DNA from: Pseudoduganella guangdongensis | Lineage (GTDB): Bacteria > Pseudomonadota > Gammaproteobacteria > Burkholderiales > Burkholderiaceae_D | DNA length: 64,000 nt | Assembly (NCBI RefSeq): GCF_009857475.1 | Contig: NZ_WWCJ01000016.1 | Coordinates: 53,356 to 117,355, forward strand | Direction: 5' to 3' | Shown: one piece after another, positions 1 through 8,495 of the stretch | Layout of the letters: each line of letters starts with the position of its first letter | Numbering within the stretch: position 1 is the first letter of the stretch | Made by a program: the position numbers and the translations under genes | The notes under the pieces: model-generated | Told to the model about the DNA's origin: nothing | Database searches by the model: none | The model's input: only the letters and a program-made list of their open reading frames with translations

Positions 1-2223
1 ACAGAGAAATCGCGCTACCTGAATGGGCACCGCTACTTCCAGATCGCCAACGTGAAGGAGATCAACGCCTACCAGCTGCGCGAGCGCCTGCGCCAGCTGC
101 CCAACGCGCCGATCGCCGACTTCCAGTTCGAGACCATGCCGCTGCTGACGCCCACCTCGATCGCGCCCAACGACACCCTGTTCCCGCAGCAATGGGACAT
201 GACGCGCATTGAGGCCGGCGGCCCCGGCACCACCGGCTGGGACATCACCACCGGCATCGCCACCGCCGTGGTCTGCGTGCTGGACGAAGGCTGCGACCTG
301 AGCCACCCCGACCTGCGCTTTTCCGCCAACGGCATCAACCTGGGCACCATGAGCGGCGACGGCTCTCCCACCGGCAACCACGGCACCGCCTGCGCCGGCA
401 TTGTGGCCGCCACCTACAACAACGGCACCGGCGTCACCGGCGTAGCGGGCGACGCACGCATCCTGCCGGTCGCCTTCGACGCCTGGACCGATGTCGAAGT
501 GGCCAACGGCATCAACTACGCCGTGGCCAATGGCGCCAGCGTGATCAGCATGAGCTTCGGCTGGAATGCCTGGAGCCCGGCCATCATCGACCCGGCCATC
601 CAGAACGCCTTCAACAACGACCTGGTGATGTGCGTGGCCACCCACAACTACAACGGCCCCATCACCTACCCCGCCACCAACCCGCTGGTGATCGCGGTCG
701 GCGCTTCGGACGAGGTGGACAACCGCAAGACCCCGCTCAGCCCCGACGGCGAGCCCTGGGGCTCCAACTTCGGCCCGCAAATCTCGGTGGTTTCGCCCGG
801 CGTGCATATCCCCACCACCGACATCCAGGGCGGCGGCGGCTACGACACGGGCGACTACGAGCTGCTGTTCAACGGCACCTCCTCCGCCACGCCGCACGTG
901 GCCGGCCTGGCGGCCCTGATCCGCAGCGTCTACCCGACACTGGACAATGTGCAGGTGCGCGCCCACATCGAGCGCACCGCGCAGAAGGTGGGCGCGGTGG
1001 CCTATGCCGGCACGGCCGGCTACCCCAACGGCAGCTGGAACCAGGAGATGGGCTATGGCCGCATCAACGTCTTCCGCGCCCTCGACGAGGCCGACGTGAT
1101 GATCAAGGACTCCCCGTCCGACAGCGGCGCCGAGCCTTTCACCGGCGGCAATTTCTGGGACTTCTCCGACATTGTGGTGCGCATCAACGACGATAACGTC
1201 TTCATGCCGGGCGACCCGCTGCAGTCGAAGAACGTGGAGCGCGGCCAGGCCAACTACATCTATGTGCGCGTCACCAACAACGGCGCGCGCGACGCCCGCA
1301 ACGTCACGGTCAGCACCCGCATCATCCCGTATGTCGGCCTGCAGTTCGTGTATCCGCCCGACTGGACCGCGGTGGACGCCACCCACGTCAGCCCGACCGG
1401 CATCGCCACCAGCTTCGCCAGCGTGCCGGCGGGCGGCACGGCCATAGCCAAGTTCCGCATCGAGGCCTCGCAGGTGGAGTCGCTCTACGGCTGGCAGACC
1501 AACCACCCATGGCACCCCTGCCTGCTGGCCGTGGTCAATTCCGACAACGACTACGCCTTCGCCAGCGCGCCGCTGACGGGCGACCCGATCAGCGCCCGCC
1601 TGAACAACCTGGCGCAGCGCAACCTGACGGTGATCGACGTGCTGGCCGGCGCCGGCGCCGCCTTCCCCTTCATCGCCGGCAACCGCTTCAACCGCGAAAC
1701 GCGCATGACGCTGGTGATCGACCGCAGCCGCCTGCCGCACGACATGCCGCTTACCCTGTCGCTGGACGAAGACGGCTCCGCCTTCCCTGCCATCGATTTC
1801 GAGAACCAGGTCGACCCGGCGCCCGACCAGGGCCATGAACATGGCGGGGACGACATGGGCCGGGATTGCGGCCTGGTCTTCCTGCATGACACCCGGGTCA
1901 AGACCCGCTTCGGCTGCTGCTGCGGCATCCTCACCTTGGCCAAAGGCTCCCACTTCGACTGCCTGCCCCAACGCACCCTGGGCAATGTCAGCGTGGAAGG
2001 CGGCGACGTGGTCCTGCGCAATGGCAAGCGCTATGTCGAGATCCGTAATGCCGTGGTCAAGGTCAGCATGGAGAAGGAACCTGCTGTCATGTATCCGCTG
2101 GCCCTGCGCAGCACAATCCCGGCCAGTGCCGCAGAAGGCGAACAGTTCACCATCAATGTGGCCGAACTCAATGCCCAGGGCACCCCGGTCGGCGGCGCGG
2201 CCATGGTGTACCACGTCGGCTAG
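1..2223 (+). CDS. S8 subtilisin-family serine protease, 5' partial
   Basis: The reading frame is open from base 1, so the true start lies outside the window; the GTG at 52 is only the first in-frame start visible. The catalytic triad of peptidase family S8 is present: Asp in VLDEGCD, His in GNHGTACAG and Ser in NGTSSATPHVAG. The triad lies in the first 300 codons or so. The remaining 400 residues contain a stretch resembling a CARDB/Ig-like domain (YIYVRVTNNGARDARNVTV, about residues 400-440 counted from the GTG) and a cysteine-rich patch (GCCCG). No signal peptide can be seen because the N-terminus is missing. It is probably an exported or cell-associated protease of unknown substrate. The following gene starts 114 bases on, so a separate transcript is likely. 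Confidence 0.9.
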   Translation, partial: TEKSRYLNGHRYFQIANVKEINAYQLRERLRQLPNAPIADFQFETMPLLTPTSIAPNDTLFPQQWDMTRIEAGGPGTTGWDITTGIATAVVCVLDEGCDLSHPDLRFSANGINLGTMSGDGSPTGNHGTACAGIVAATYNNGTGVTGVAGDARILPVAFDAWTDVEVANGINYAVANGASVISMSFGWNAWSPAIIDPAIQNAFNNDLVMCVATHNYNGPITYPATNPLVIAVGASDEVDNRKTPLSPDGEPWGSNFGPQISVVSPGVHIPTTDIQGGGGYDTGDYELLFNGTSSATPHVAGLAALIRSVYPTLDNVQVRAHIERTAQKVGAVAYAGTAGYPNGSWNQEMGYGRINVFRALDEADVMIKDSPSDSGAEPFTGGNFWDFSDIVVRINDDNVFMPGDPLQSKNVERGQANYIYVRVTNNGARDARNVTVSTRIIPYVGLQFVYPPDWTAVDATHVSPTGIATSFASVPAGGTAIAKFRIEASQVESLYGWQTNHPWHPCLLAVVNSDNDYAFASAPLTGDPISARLNNLAQRNLTVIDVLAGAGAAFPFIAGNRFNRETRMTLVIDRSRLPHDMPLTLSLDEDGSAFPAIDFENQVDPAPDQGHEHGGDDMGRDCGLVFLHDTRVKTRFGCCCGILTLAKGSHFDCLPQRTLGNVSVEGGDVVLRNGKRYVEIRNAVVKVSMEKEPAVMYPLALRSTIPASAAEGEQFTINVAELNAQGTPVGGAAMVYHVG

Positions 2224-2336
2224 CCCGCCATCCAGCCCGGTTTCGCGCCGCCGCAACCGGGTTTCGTCGCACCGCGGTGGCGCCGCCGGTGCCTGCTCCG
2301 TAGTCTTACAGCATCAACAACGACTACGGAGCACCC

Positions 2337-2981
2337 ATGAAACACGCCATCCTCACCCTCGCCATCGCCCTCGCCTACGGCAACGCTCTGGCCGCAGCGG
2401 TACCTGACAACGCCGCCTTCAGCGCCGCACGCCAGCAATTTGTGGCCGGCGCCGGCGGCGACGCCTCCGCGCGCGACGCCTCGATCGACGCCTTTGAAAA
2501 GCTGGCCGGCAGCCAGCCCGGCAATCCGGTTTACCTGGCCTACCAGGGCGCCGGCTTCACCCTGCGCGGGCGCGACGCGTTCATGCCCTGGGACAAAATG
2601 AAGTTCACCGAAAAAGGCGCCGACATGATCGAAAAGGCCCTGTCGCTGCTGGCGCCGGAACACGACACCCTGCTGCTGGGCGGCACTCCGGCCAGCATCG
2701 AAACCCGCCTGGTGGCCGCCAGCACCCTGCTCGCCATGCCCGAATTCATGAACCGCCGCAGCGGCGGCAAGCGCGCCTTGCAAGCGGCGCTCGATTCGCA
2801 AGCCCTGGCCCAGGCGCCGGCCCCGGTGCGCGCCAACCTGTTCAGCGTCGCCGCGCGCGTGGCCGCCGAGGAAAAGCGCAGCGCCGACGAAGTGGGCTAC
2901 CTGCGCCAGGTGGTGGCGACCCAGGCCACCACGCCGCACGTCGCCAAGGCCGCCGCCCGCCTGAAGGAGCTGGGCCAATGA
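2337..2981 (+). CDS. Secreted alpha-helical protein, first gene of ABC-export operon
   Basis: The protein has 214 residues and a clear signal peptide (MKHAILTLAIALAYGNALAA). The mature part is Ala-rich and helical, TPR-like in texture, without a motif that I recognise. A good ribosome-binding stretch (ACGGAGCACCC) precedes the ATG. Its stop overlaps the start of the ATPase gene in an ATGA arrangement, so the two are translationally coupled. It is probably a periplasmic partner of the downstream transporter; that role is inferred from context only. Confidence 0.8.
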   Translation: MKHAILTLAIALAYGNALAAAVPDNAAFSAARQQFVAGAGGDASARDASIDAFEKLAGSQPGNPVYLAYQGAGFTLRGRDAFMPWDKMKFTEKGADMIEKALSLLAPEHDTLLLGGTPASIETRLVAASTLLAMPEFMNRRSGGKRALQAALDSQALAQAPAPVRANLFSVAARVAAEEKRSADEVGYLRQVVATQATTPHVAKAAARLKELGQ

Positions 2982-3676
2982 GGGCCGGCGAACCGCTGCT
3001 GTCGCTGCGCGGCGCCAGCAAGTCCTACACCCTGGGCGGCAACGTGATCCGCGCCCTGAAATCGGTCGACCTGGGGCTGGTGCGCGGCGAAATCGCCGCC
3101 ATCACCGGCCCTTCCGGCAGCGGCAAGAGCACCCTGCTCAACCTGTGCGGCCTGCTCGACACGGCCGACGGCGGCGAACTGCTGTTCGACGGCGAGCCCC
3201 TGCCGGCCGGCGACGACGTGCGCCGCACCGCATTGCGGCGCCAGGCCATCGGCTTCGTTTTCCAGGGCTTTAACCTGGTGCCGGTCATGACCGCCCACGA
3301 CAACGTCGACTACCCGCTCTACCTGCTCGGCGTGCCGGCCGCCGAACGCCGCGCGCGCGTGCAGGAAGCGCTGGCGCGCGTCGGCCTGCAAGACCTGGGC
3401 GGGCACAAGCCGGACCAGTTGTCCGGCGGCCAGCGCCAGCGCGTGGCTATTGCGCGCGCCATCGTCAAGCGCCCGCGCCTGGTCATCGCCGACGAACCAA
3501 CCGCCAACCTGGACGCGCAAACCGCTTCCCAGATCGTCGGCCTGATGCGCGCCCTGGCGCATAACGACGGCACCAGCTTCCTGGTCGCCACGCACGACGA
3601 GCGCATGCTGCCGCATTGCGACCGTTCGCTCATGCTGGACGACGGCGTCCTGCAGGGAGGCATCCATGCTCATTGA
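2978..3676 (+). CDS. ABC transporter ATP-binding protein, MacB/LolD type
   Basis: A 232-residue nucleotide-binding subunit with every expected motif: Walker A GPSGSGKST (residues 44-52), signature LSGGQRQRVAIARA, Walker B LVIADEPTANLD and an H-loop in VATHDER. Length and sequence style fit the LolD/MacB/FtsE class, whose members power mechanotransmission by FtsX-type permeases rather than substrate passage through the membrane. It overlaps the upstream gene by 4 bases and the permease gene by 11, so the three form one transcript. The substrate cannot be told from the sequence. Confidence 0.93.
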   Translation: MRAGEPLLSLRGASKSYTLGGNVIRALKSVDLGLVRGEIAAITGPSGSGKSTLLNLCGLLDTADGGELLFDGEPLPAGDDVRRTALRRQAIGFVFQGFNLVPVMTAHDNVDYPLYLLGVPAAERRARVQEALARVGLQDLGGHKPDQLSGGQRQRVAIARAIVKRPRLVIADEPTANLDAQTASQIVGLMRALAHNDGTSFLVATHDERMLPHCDRSLMLDDGVLQGGIHAH

Positions 3677-4922
3677 CTTCAAATGGCTTTCCCTGGCCTG
3701 CCGCAACGCCATGCGCAACCGGCGCCGCTCCCTGGTCACCCTGGCGATTGCCGCCACGGGCACCGCAGCGGCCCTGCTGGGCGGCGGCTTTGCGCTGCAT
3801 ACCTACGAATCGCTGGCGCAGGCCAGCGCGCGCGATACCGGCTACCTGGTGCTCGCCGCACCTGGCCATTTCGCCGGCATCGAGAGTATGCCGCTGGAGC
3901 ACGGCCTGGCGGGCCGCAGCGAACTGACGCGCGAGCTGCTGACCCACCCGCAGGTGACGCGCGTGCTGCCGCGCTTGCAGTTCTCCGGCCTGGTCAGCAA
4001 TGGCGACAAGAGCGAGATCTTCCTCGGCACCGGCGTCGATGCGCGCCAGGAGTTCCTGGTCAAAGGCCCGTTCATGCAGGTGGAAGACGGCGCCCTGCTG
4101 GACGACGGCAACGACAGCAGCGGCGGCGCCGCGGCAGCCGCGCGCGGCCCCGGCATCGTCCTCGGCAAAGGCCTGGCGCGCATCCTCAACGCCAAGCCGG
4201 GCAGCTCCCTCACCCTCATGTCCACCACCACCGCCGGCAGCCTGAACGCCATCGACGTCACCGTGACCGGCATCGTCAGCAGCGGCGTCGCCGATATCGA
4301 CAAGCGCCTCGCCATGGTGGACCTGTCCACCGCGCAGAACCTGCTGGTGACGGACAAAGTCAGCTACCTGAGCGTCTACCTCGACGAACTCGCACACAGC
4401 GACGCCGTCGGCCAAACCTGGCGCAGCCAATACGCCGGCAAGCTGGAAATCCGCTCCTGGCTGGACCAGGCGGTGTTCTACCAGAGCGTGAAAGGCCTGT
4501 ACAACCGCATCTTCGGCTTCCTCGGCGTAATCGTGCTGGTGATCGTGCTGTTCGCCATCGCCAATACCCTGTCGATGGCCGTGCTGGAACGCACCCGCGA
4601 GATCGGCACCCTGCGCGCCATGGGCACCACACCCGGCGAGGTCACCCGCCTGTTCACGCTGGAAGGCCTGGTGCTGGGCAGCGGCGGCGCCGCCCTGGGC
4701 ATGGCGTTGGCGGCCGGAGTGGCGCTGGCACTACTAAAGTCCGGCATCCAGATGCCCCCTCCACCGGGCCGCACCGCCGGCTATCCGCTGGTCGTCACCG
4801 TATCGCCTGCCCTGTACGCCGCCGCCGCGCTGGCCGTCACCGTACTGGCGGCACTCGCCTCGCTGCTCGTCAGCCGCAAGGCTGCCAATCAATCCGTTGT
4901 GGAAGCACTCGCCCATGTTTAA
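3666..4922 (+). CDS. ABC transporter permease, FtsX/MacB family
   Basis: The 418-residue protein shows the FtsX-family layout: one N-terminal membrane segment (about residues 20-40), a large periplasmic domain and three C-terminal membrane segments. The conserved ERTREIGTLRAMGTTPGEV coupling motif follows the first of these. It pairs with the preceding ATPase, and its stop (TAA, 4920-4922) overlaps the next gene's ATG at 4915. Proteins of this kind move lipoproteins, peptides or antibiotics out of the inner membrane. A LolA-like protein immediately downstream makes lipid or lipoprotein handling plausible, but this is not shown. Confidence 0.92.
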   Translation: MLIDFKWLSLACRNAMRNRRRSLVTLAIAATGTAAALLGGGFALHTYESLAQASARDTGYLVLAAPGHFAGIESMPLEHGLAGRSELTRELLTHPQVTRVLPRLQFSGLVSNGDKSEIFLGTGVDARQEFLVKGPFMQVEDGALLDDGNDSSGGAAAAARGPGIVLGKGLARILNAKPGSSLTLMSTTTAGSLNAIDVTVTGIVSSGVADIDKRLAMVDLSTAQNLLVTDKVSYLSVYLDELAHSDAVGQTWRSQYAGKLEIRSWLDQAVFYQSVKGLYNRIFGFLGVIVLVIVLFAIANTLSMAVLERTREIGTLRAMGTTPGEVTRLFTLEGLVLGSGGAALGMALAAGVALALLKSGIQMPPPPGRTAGYPLVVTVSPALYAAAALAVTVLAALASLLVSRKAANQSVVEALAHV

Positions 4923-5619
4923 GACCACGATCGCGGCCATGCTGCTGGCCGCCTGCGGCAGCGCCGCCGCGCAGGATGTGGAAGCCATCCTGCGCAAAGC
5001 CGACACCTACCGCCTGCGCGAAGCGTCCTCGCAACTGGAGACCCTGGTGCAAACCTATAAGGACGGCAAGCTGGATAAGGAAAAGCGCTACCAGGTGCTG
5101 GTGCGGCCCGGCGGCAAATCGCTGGTGCTGTTCCGTTCTCCCGGAGAGACCGGGCAGAAGGTACTGATGTCCGGCGATGACTTCTGGATGCTGCTGCCCG
5201 CCAGCGCGCGGCCTATCCGCATCACGCCGTTGCAAAAGCTGCTGGGCGACGCATCGACCGCCGACATCACCAACATGACCTGGTCCGGCGACTACCAGGG
5301 CAGCATCACGCGTGAGGTCGAGATCAACGGTGTGCCCTGCCTGGAACTGGAACTGGCCGCCACACGCAAAAACCTGAGCTACCAACGCCTGGTGCTGCAT
5401 GTGGCCAAGGCCGACCACCGCCCAGTGCACGCGGACCTGTACGCCAGCTCCAATAAACGGCTCAAGCAAGCGCGCTTCAGCCAGAACCGCATGGTGCTGG
5501 TGGACGAAATCCAGAGCGGACGCGAAACCGTCATCACGACCTTGTCCAGCAAACCGCGCCAGTTCGGCGACGAATTGTTCAACCCCATGTTCCTGAGCCG
5601 TTCCGATGCCGCGCCATAA
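4915..5619 (+). CDS. Outer-membrane lipoprotein-sorting (LolA-like) protein
   Basis: The ATG at 4915 gives 234 residues beginning MFKTTIAAMLLAACGSAAAQ, a signal peptide. The mature part (DVEAILRKADTYR, then VLVRPGGKSLVLFRSPGETGQK and MSGDDFWMLLPASARPIRI) reads like the LolA/LppX-fold family annotated as outer membrane lipoprotein-sorting protein. This family often accompanies MacB-like ABC genes. It overlaps the permease by 8 bases and the next gene by 14. The likely role is carrying a lipidic or lipoprotein cargo across the periplasm after the ABC pump releases it. Confidence 0.82.
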   Translation: MFKTTIAAMLLAACGSAAAQDVEAILRKADTYRLREASSQLETLVQTYKDGKLDKEKRYQVLVRPGGKSLVLFRSPGETGQKVLMSGDDFWMLLPASARPIRITPLQKLLGDASTADITNMTWSGDYQGSITREVEINGVPCLELELAATRKNLSYQRLVLHVAKADHRPVHADLYASSNKRLKQARFSQNRMVLVDEIQSGRETVITTLSSKPRQFGDELFNPMFLSRSDAAP

Positions 5620-6550
5620 GTTCCCCCTTGCGCTGGCGTGCGCGCTTGCCCTGCCGCCGGCTACCCATGCCGGCGAGCTGGCGGCCAACGTGCGCGCGCA
5701 ACTTGGCAGCCAATCCCTGCAAGCCGGCGAGTTGCGCTGGTCCGACGGCGCGCTGCGCGGCGTGCTCACCGCCACGCGCGTGGACGGCGGCAACGTGCGC
5801 CTGCGCCTCAATGAACTCAGCTACGACCGCGCCCTGGGCAGCGGCTTCCTCACCGCCGGCAAAAAAGTGATGAGCTGGGACGTCGGCTACGCTTTCCGCC
5901 CGCTGGACGTGGTGCAGCGCGAAGACCGCCGCGCGCTCAATCCGTTGGCGCTGGAAGGCGTTCCCATGCTCGCCTGGGAACGTTTTGACGCCGACAGCGC
6001 CACCACCATCGTCTGGGCCAACCCCACCCAAGGCCGCGCTACCAGCGCCGGCCAGCAGCGCGACGACGAAGCCCTCGCCATCCGCCACTACCGCCAGCGC
6101 GGCGCGCGCGACGAATACGCCGTGCTGCGCCTGTCGCGCCGCAACGGCATCGAAGCCGGCGCATCGTTCTCGCAGGTCGCCAGCGACGGCTTGGAACTGC
6201 ACGCCTCTGTGCTCTGGCAACAGCGCCCCGCGCACAGCGGCAAGGCAATGGCAGGCTTCACCTGGACCACGGAAAGCAAGCTCTCCATCGTCGGCGAAAT
6301 GTGGACCGACCGCAGCGCAGCACCCGGCCAGCAGCGCAACCGCATGCTGCGCGCCGCGCAGTATATCGATGATGTGGAGATATCGGCCGACGTGCTATGG
6401 CAGCCGCAAACGGGCAGCCGCATCGGCACTTTGTCGGCCAGTTGGAAGACCGGCCCCTGGACCCTGTCCGCCAGCTACCGCCGCTACGGCGGCCTGGCCG
6501 GGCGCTATATACAGGACACCGCCCTGGCCAGCCTCCAGCGCGGCTTCTGA
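5606..6550 (+). CDS. Exported protein of unknown function, possible outer-membrane partner
   Basis: A 314-residue protein starting MPRHKFPLALACALALPPATHAGE, a signal peptide. Alternating polar and hydrophobic stretches (GNVRLRLNELSYDRAL, EYAVLRLSRRNGIEAG, GTLSASWKTGPWTLSASYRR) and a C-terminal aromatic residue (GF-stop) suggest a beta-rich, perhaps beta-barrel, protein. It overlaps the LolA-like gene and closes the operon that begins at 2337. It could be the outer-membrane end of the export route. I recognise no named family. Confidence 0.75.
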   Translation: MPRHKFPLALACALALPPATHAGELAANVRAQLGSQSLQAGELRWSDGALRGVLTATRVDGGNVRLRLNELSYDRALGSGFLTAGKKVMSWDVGYAFRPLDVVQREDRRALNPLALEGVPMLAWERFDADSATTIVWANPTQGRATSAGQQRDDEALAIRHYRQRGARDEYAVLRLSRRNGIEAGASFSQVASDGLELHASVLWQQRPAHSGKAMAGFTWTTESKLSIVGEMWTDRSAAPGQQRNRMLRAAQYIDDVEISADVLWQPQTGSRIGTLSASWKTGPWTLSASYRRYGGLAGRYIQDTALASLQRGF

Positions 6551-6552
6551 CT

Positions 6553-7344
6553 TCACATCTGGCGGAACAGGTGCGCGTACAAGGGCGACACGCGCAGCTT
6601 CTCCGCCCGACTGCGCAAGGCCAGCGACAACTTGCCGCCCTCCTCGCGCAACGCGCTCAGTACGCATGACGAATTGACGATGGTGCCGCGATGCACCTGC
6701 CAGAACAACTGTTCATCGAGCTGCGGCAACAGTTCTTTAAGGCTCATGCGGATCAGCAGCTCGCAATCCGCCGTCACCACATTCACATACTTGTCCGCCG
6801 CCTCAAAGTACACCACGTCCTCCACTGGCACCATGCGCACCTGGTTGCCGACGGCGGCGCGGATCACGGTCAGGCGCTGCGCCGGCGGCGCCGCCATCGG
6901 CACACCCAGCGCGCGCAGTTGCCCCGCCAGCACCTCCAGCGCTGCCGCGCCGCCCGCCGGCTTATCCTGCAGCCGCTGCTGCAAGCGCGCCACCGTGCGG
7001 CCCAGACGTTCATCGCTGACAGGCTTCAGCACATAATCGGCCGCCTCACGGTCAAACGCCTGCACCGCGAATTCATCGTACGCCGTTACGAACACCACCT
7101 GCGGGAAAGGCGCCGGCCCGGGCCAGGCATCCGCCAGTTCCGCCGCCACATCCAGCCCGGACTTGCCGGGCATTTTGATATCGAGGAACAGCACCTCCGG
7201 CTGCAAAGCCAGCGCCTGCTGCAGCGCATCGATGCCGTTCGCGCAATTGGCCACAATCGACAGGCCAGGCCACTGGCGCTGCAAAGCAGCCGCCAGCGTA
7301 GCAGCGAGGATGGGTTCGTCTTCAGCAATCAGTGCGGTCGTCAT
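6553..7344 (-). CDS. LytTR-family response regulator
   Basis: The protein has 263 residues. An N-terminal receiver domain holds the phospho-acceptor Asp55 in VLFLDIKMPG, the acidic pocket in AEDEP and the conserved Lys in YVLKPV. A C-terminal LytTR DNA-binding domain (about 165-260) carries the typical VYFEAADKYV and WQVHRGTIVN elements. It lies 2 bases after the sensor kinase gene in the same operon and converges on the ABC operon. LytTR regulators bind direct repeats upstream of their targets; here the TonB receptor and ABC operon are candidate targets by proximity only. Confidence 0.93.
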   Translation of the reverse strand: MTTALIAEDEPILAATLAAALQRQWPGLSIVANCANGIDALQQALALQPEVLFLDIKMPGKSGLDVAAELADAWPGPAPFPQVVFVTAYDEFAVQAFDREAADYVLKPVSDERLGRTVARLQQRLQDKPAGGAAALEVLAGQLRALGVPMAAPPAQRLTVIRAAVGNQVRMVPVEDVVYFEAADKYVNVVTADCELLIRMSLKELLPQLDEQLFWQVHRGTIVNSSCVLSALREEGGKLSLALRSRAEKLRVSPLYAHLFRQM

Positions 7345-7346
7345 GG

Positions 7347-8414
7347 TCAGGCAGGCAGGAAAATTCGTGCAAGCGCGCCCTGCGGCGCGGCGTCAAGGGA
7401 AAGGGAAGCACGCTCGCCATACAGTCCAAGCAAGCGCTCGCGGATATTAACGAGGCCAAGCCCCGTGCCTGGCTTGCCCGGGCCGGCATCGAGCCCGCGT
7501 CCGGTATCCGACACCAGCAGTTCCAGGCCGCCATCCACCGCACGTGCTGTCACCTGCACATGGCCGCCGGCCACGTTCGGCTCCACGCCGTGGGCAATCG
7601 CATTCTCCACCAGCGGCTGCAACAGCATCGGCGGCAGTTCAAGATCGCGCAAGCCATCCGGCAGCTCCAACCCATAGCTCAAACGCGCGCCCATGCGCAC
7701 CGACATCAAGCCAAGGTAAGCATCGAGTAGCGCAAACTCCTGTCCCAATGTCGTGCGTTCAGCGCGCGCGGCGCTCAAGGTTGCGCGCAAATAGGTAATC
7801 AACTGGTCCAGCATGGCCTGCGCGCGGACCGGGTCGAGCGCGATCAGTCCCTGCAGGTTGGCCAGGGTATTGAACAGCATATGCGGCTCAATCTGGGCCT
7901 GCAGCAGCTGCAACTGCGCCTGCAAAGCCTGGCGCTGAACCGCCTCCGCCCGCGCCTTTGCCATCGCCGCCTCGGCGCGCGCCTGCAACAGCCGGTCGCG
8001 GCCCGCAAAGAACACGGTCGCCGCCCCGGTGGCAAAAATGGTGAACAGGAAAGCGCTGGTGCCACGCTCGCCACTGAACGAATTCGTAATGTTGATCCGC
8101 ATCCCAAGCAGCCACGCCGCCAGGTGGGAGCCCAGGAACACGCCTGCCACAACGCCAGCCGCCAGCACCGGCACGAACAAGAACCAATTGGTTTTGCGCT
8201 GTTCGCCCCAAATCGACAGGCGCGTCGCATCGATCAGCAACCAGGTGATGATGCCGATGCACATGGAGACCACGAGATTCACGCCGAACTGGCGCCCGCT
8301 GCCGAACACAAAAGTGATCAGGACCGCGCACAGGACGTTAAAGACCGCGACATACAGGCCATCAGTGGCCATGCGCCGCAGGGGGAAATGGAATTGCCGG
8401 GTAATTGTCTGCAT
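7347..8414 (-). CDS. LytS-type sensor histidine kinase
   Basis: The ATG at 8414 (MQTITRQFHFPLRR) gives 355 residues; a longer frame to 8486 lacks support. Four hydrophobic segments in the first 140 residues form the membrane input part. A short coiled region then leads to the His_kinase (LytS/YehU) motif QIEPHMLFNTLANLQ with the phospho-accepting His, followed by the ATP-binding N-box PLVENAIAHGVEP and a G-box DTGRGLDAG. It is the cognate partner of the response regulator that follows. The signal is unknown. Confidence 0.92.
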   Translation of the reverse strand: MQTITRQFHFPLRRMATDGLYVAVFNVLCAVLITFVFGSGRQFGVNLVVSMCIGIITWLLIDATRLSIWGEQRKTNWFLFVPVLAAGVVAGVFLGSHLAAWLLGMRINITNSFSGERGTSAFLFTIFATGAATVFFAGRDRLLQARAEAAMAKARAEAVQRQALQAQLQLLQAQIEPHMLFNTLANLQGLIALDPVRAQAMLDQLITYLRATLSAARAERTTLGQEFALLDAYLGLMSVRMGARLSYGLELPDGLRDLELPPMLLQPLVENAIAHGVEPNVAGGHVQVTARAVDGGLELLVSDTGRGLDAGPGKPGTGLGLVNIRERLLGLYGERASLSLDAAPQGALARIFLPA

Positions 8415-8495
8415 GCCAAGAATTGTCGCCTTAACGGCCCTTGCCTGGCAACATCCATGCGACGAAAAAGCCCCTTCAAGGCGCAAAACGCCTGC

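Noticed and set aside
3683..5167. A 494-codon plus-strand frame
   Set aside because: Arg/Pro-rich shadow of the permease and LolA-like genes in another frame.
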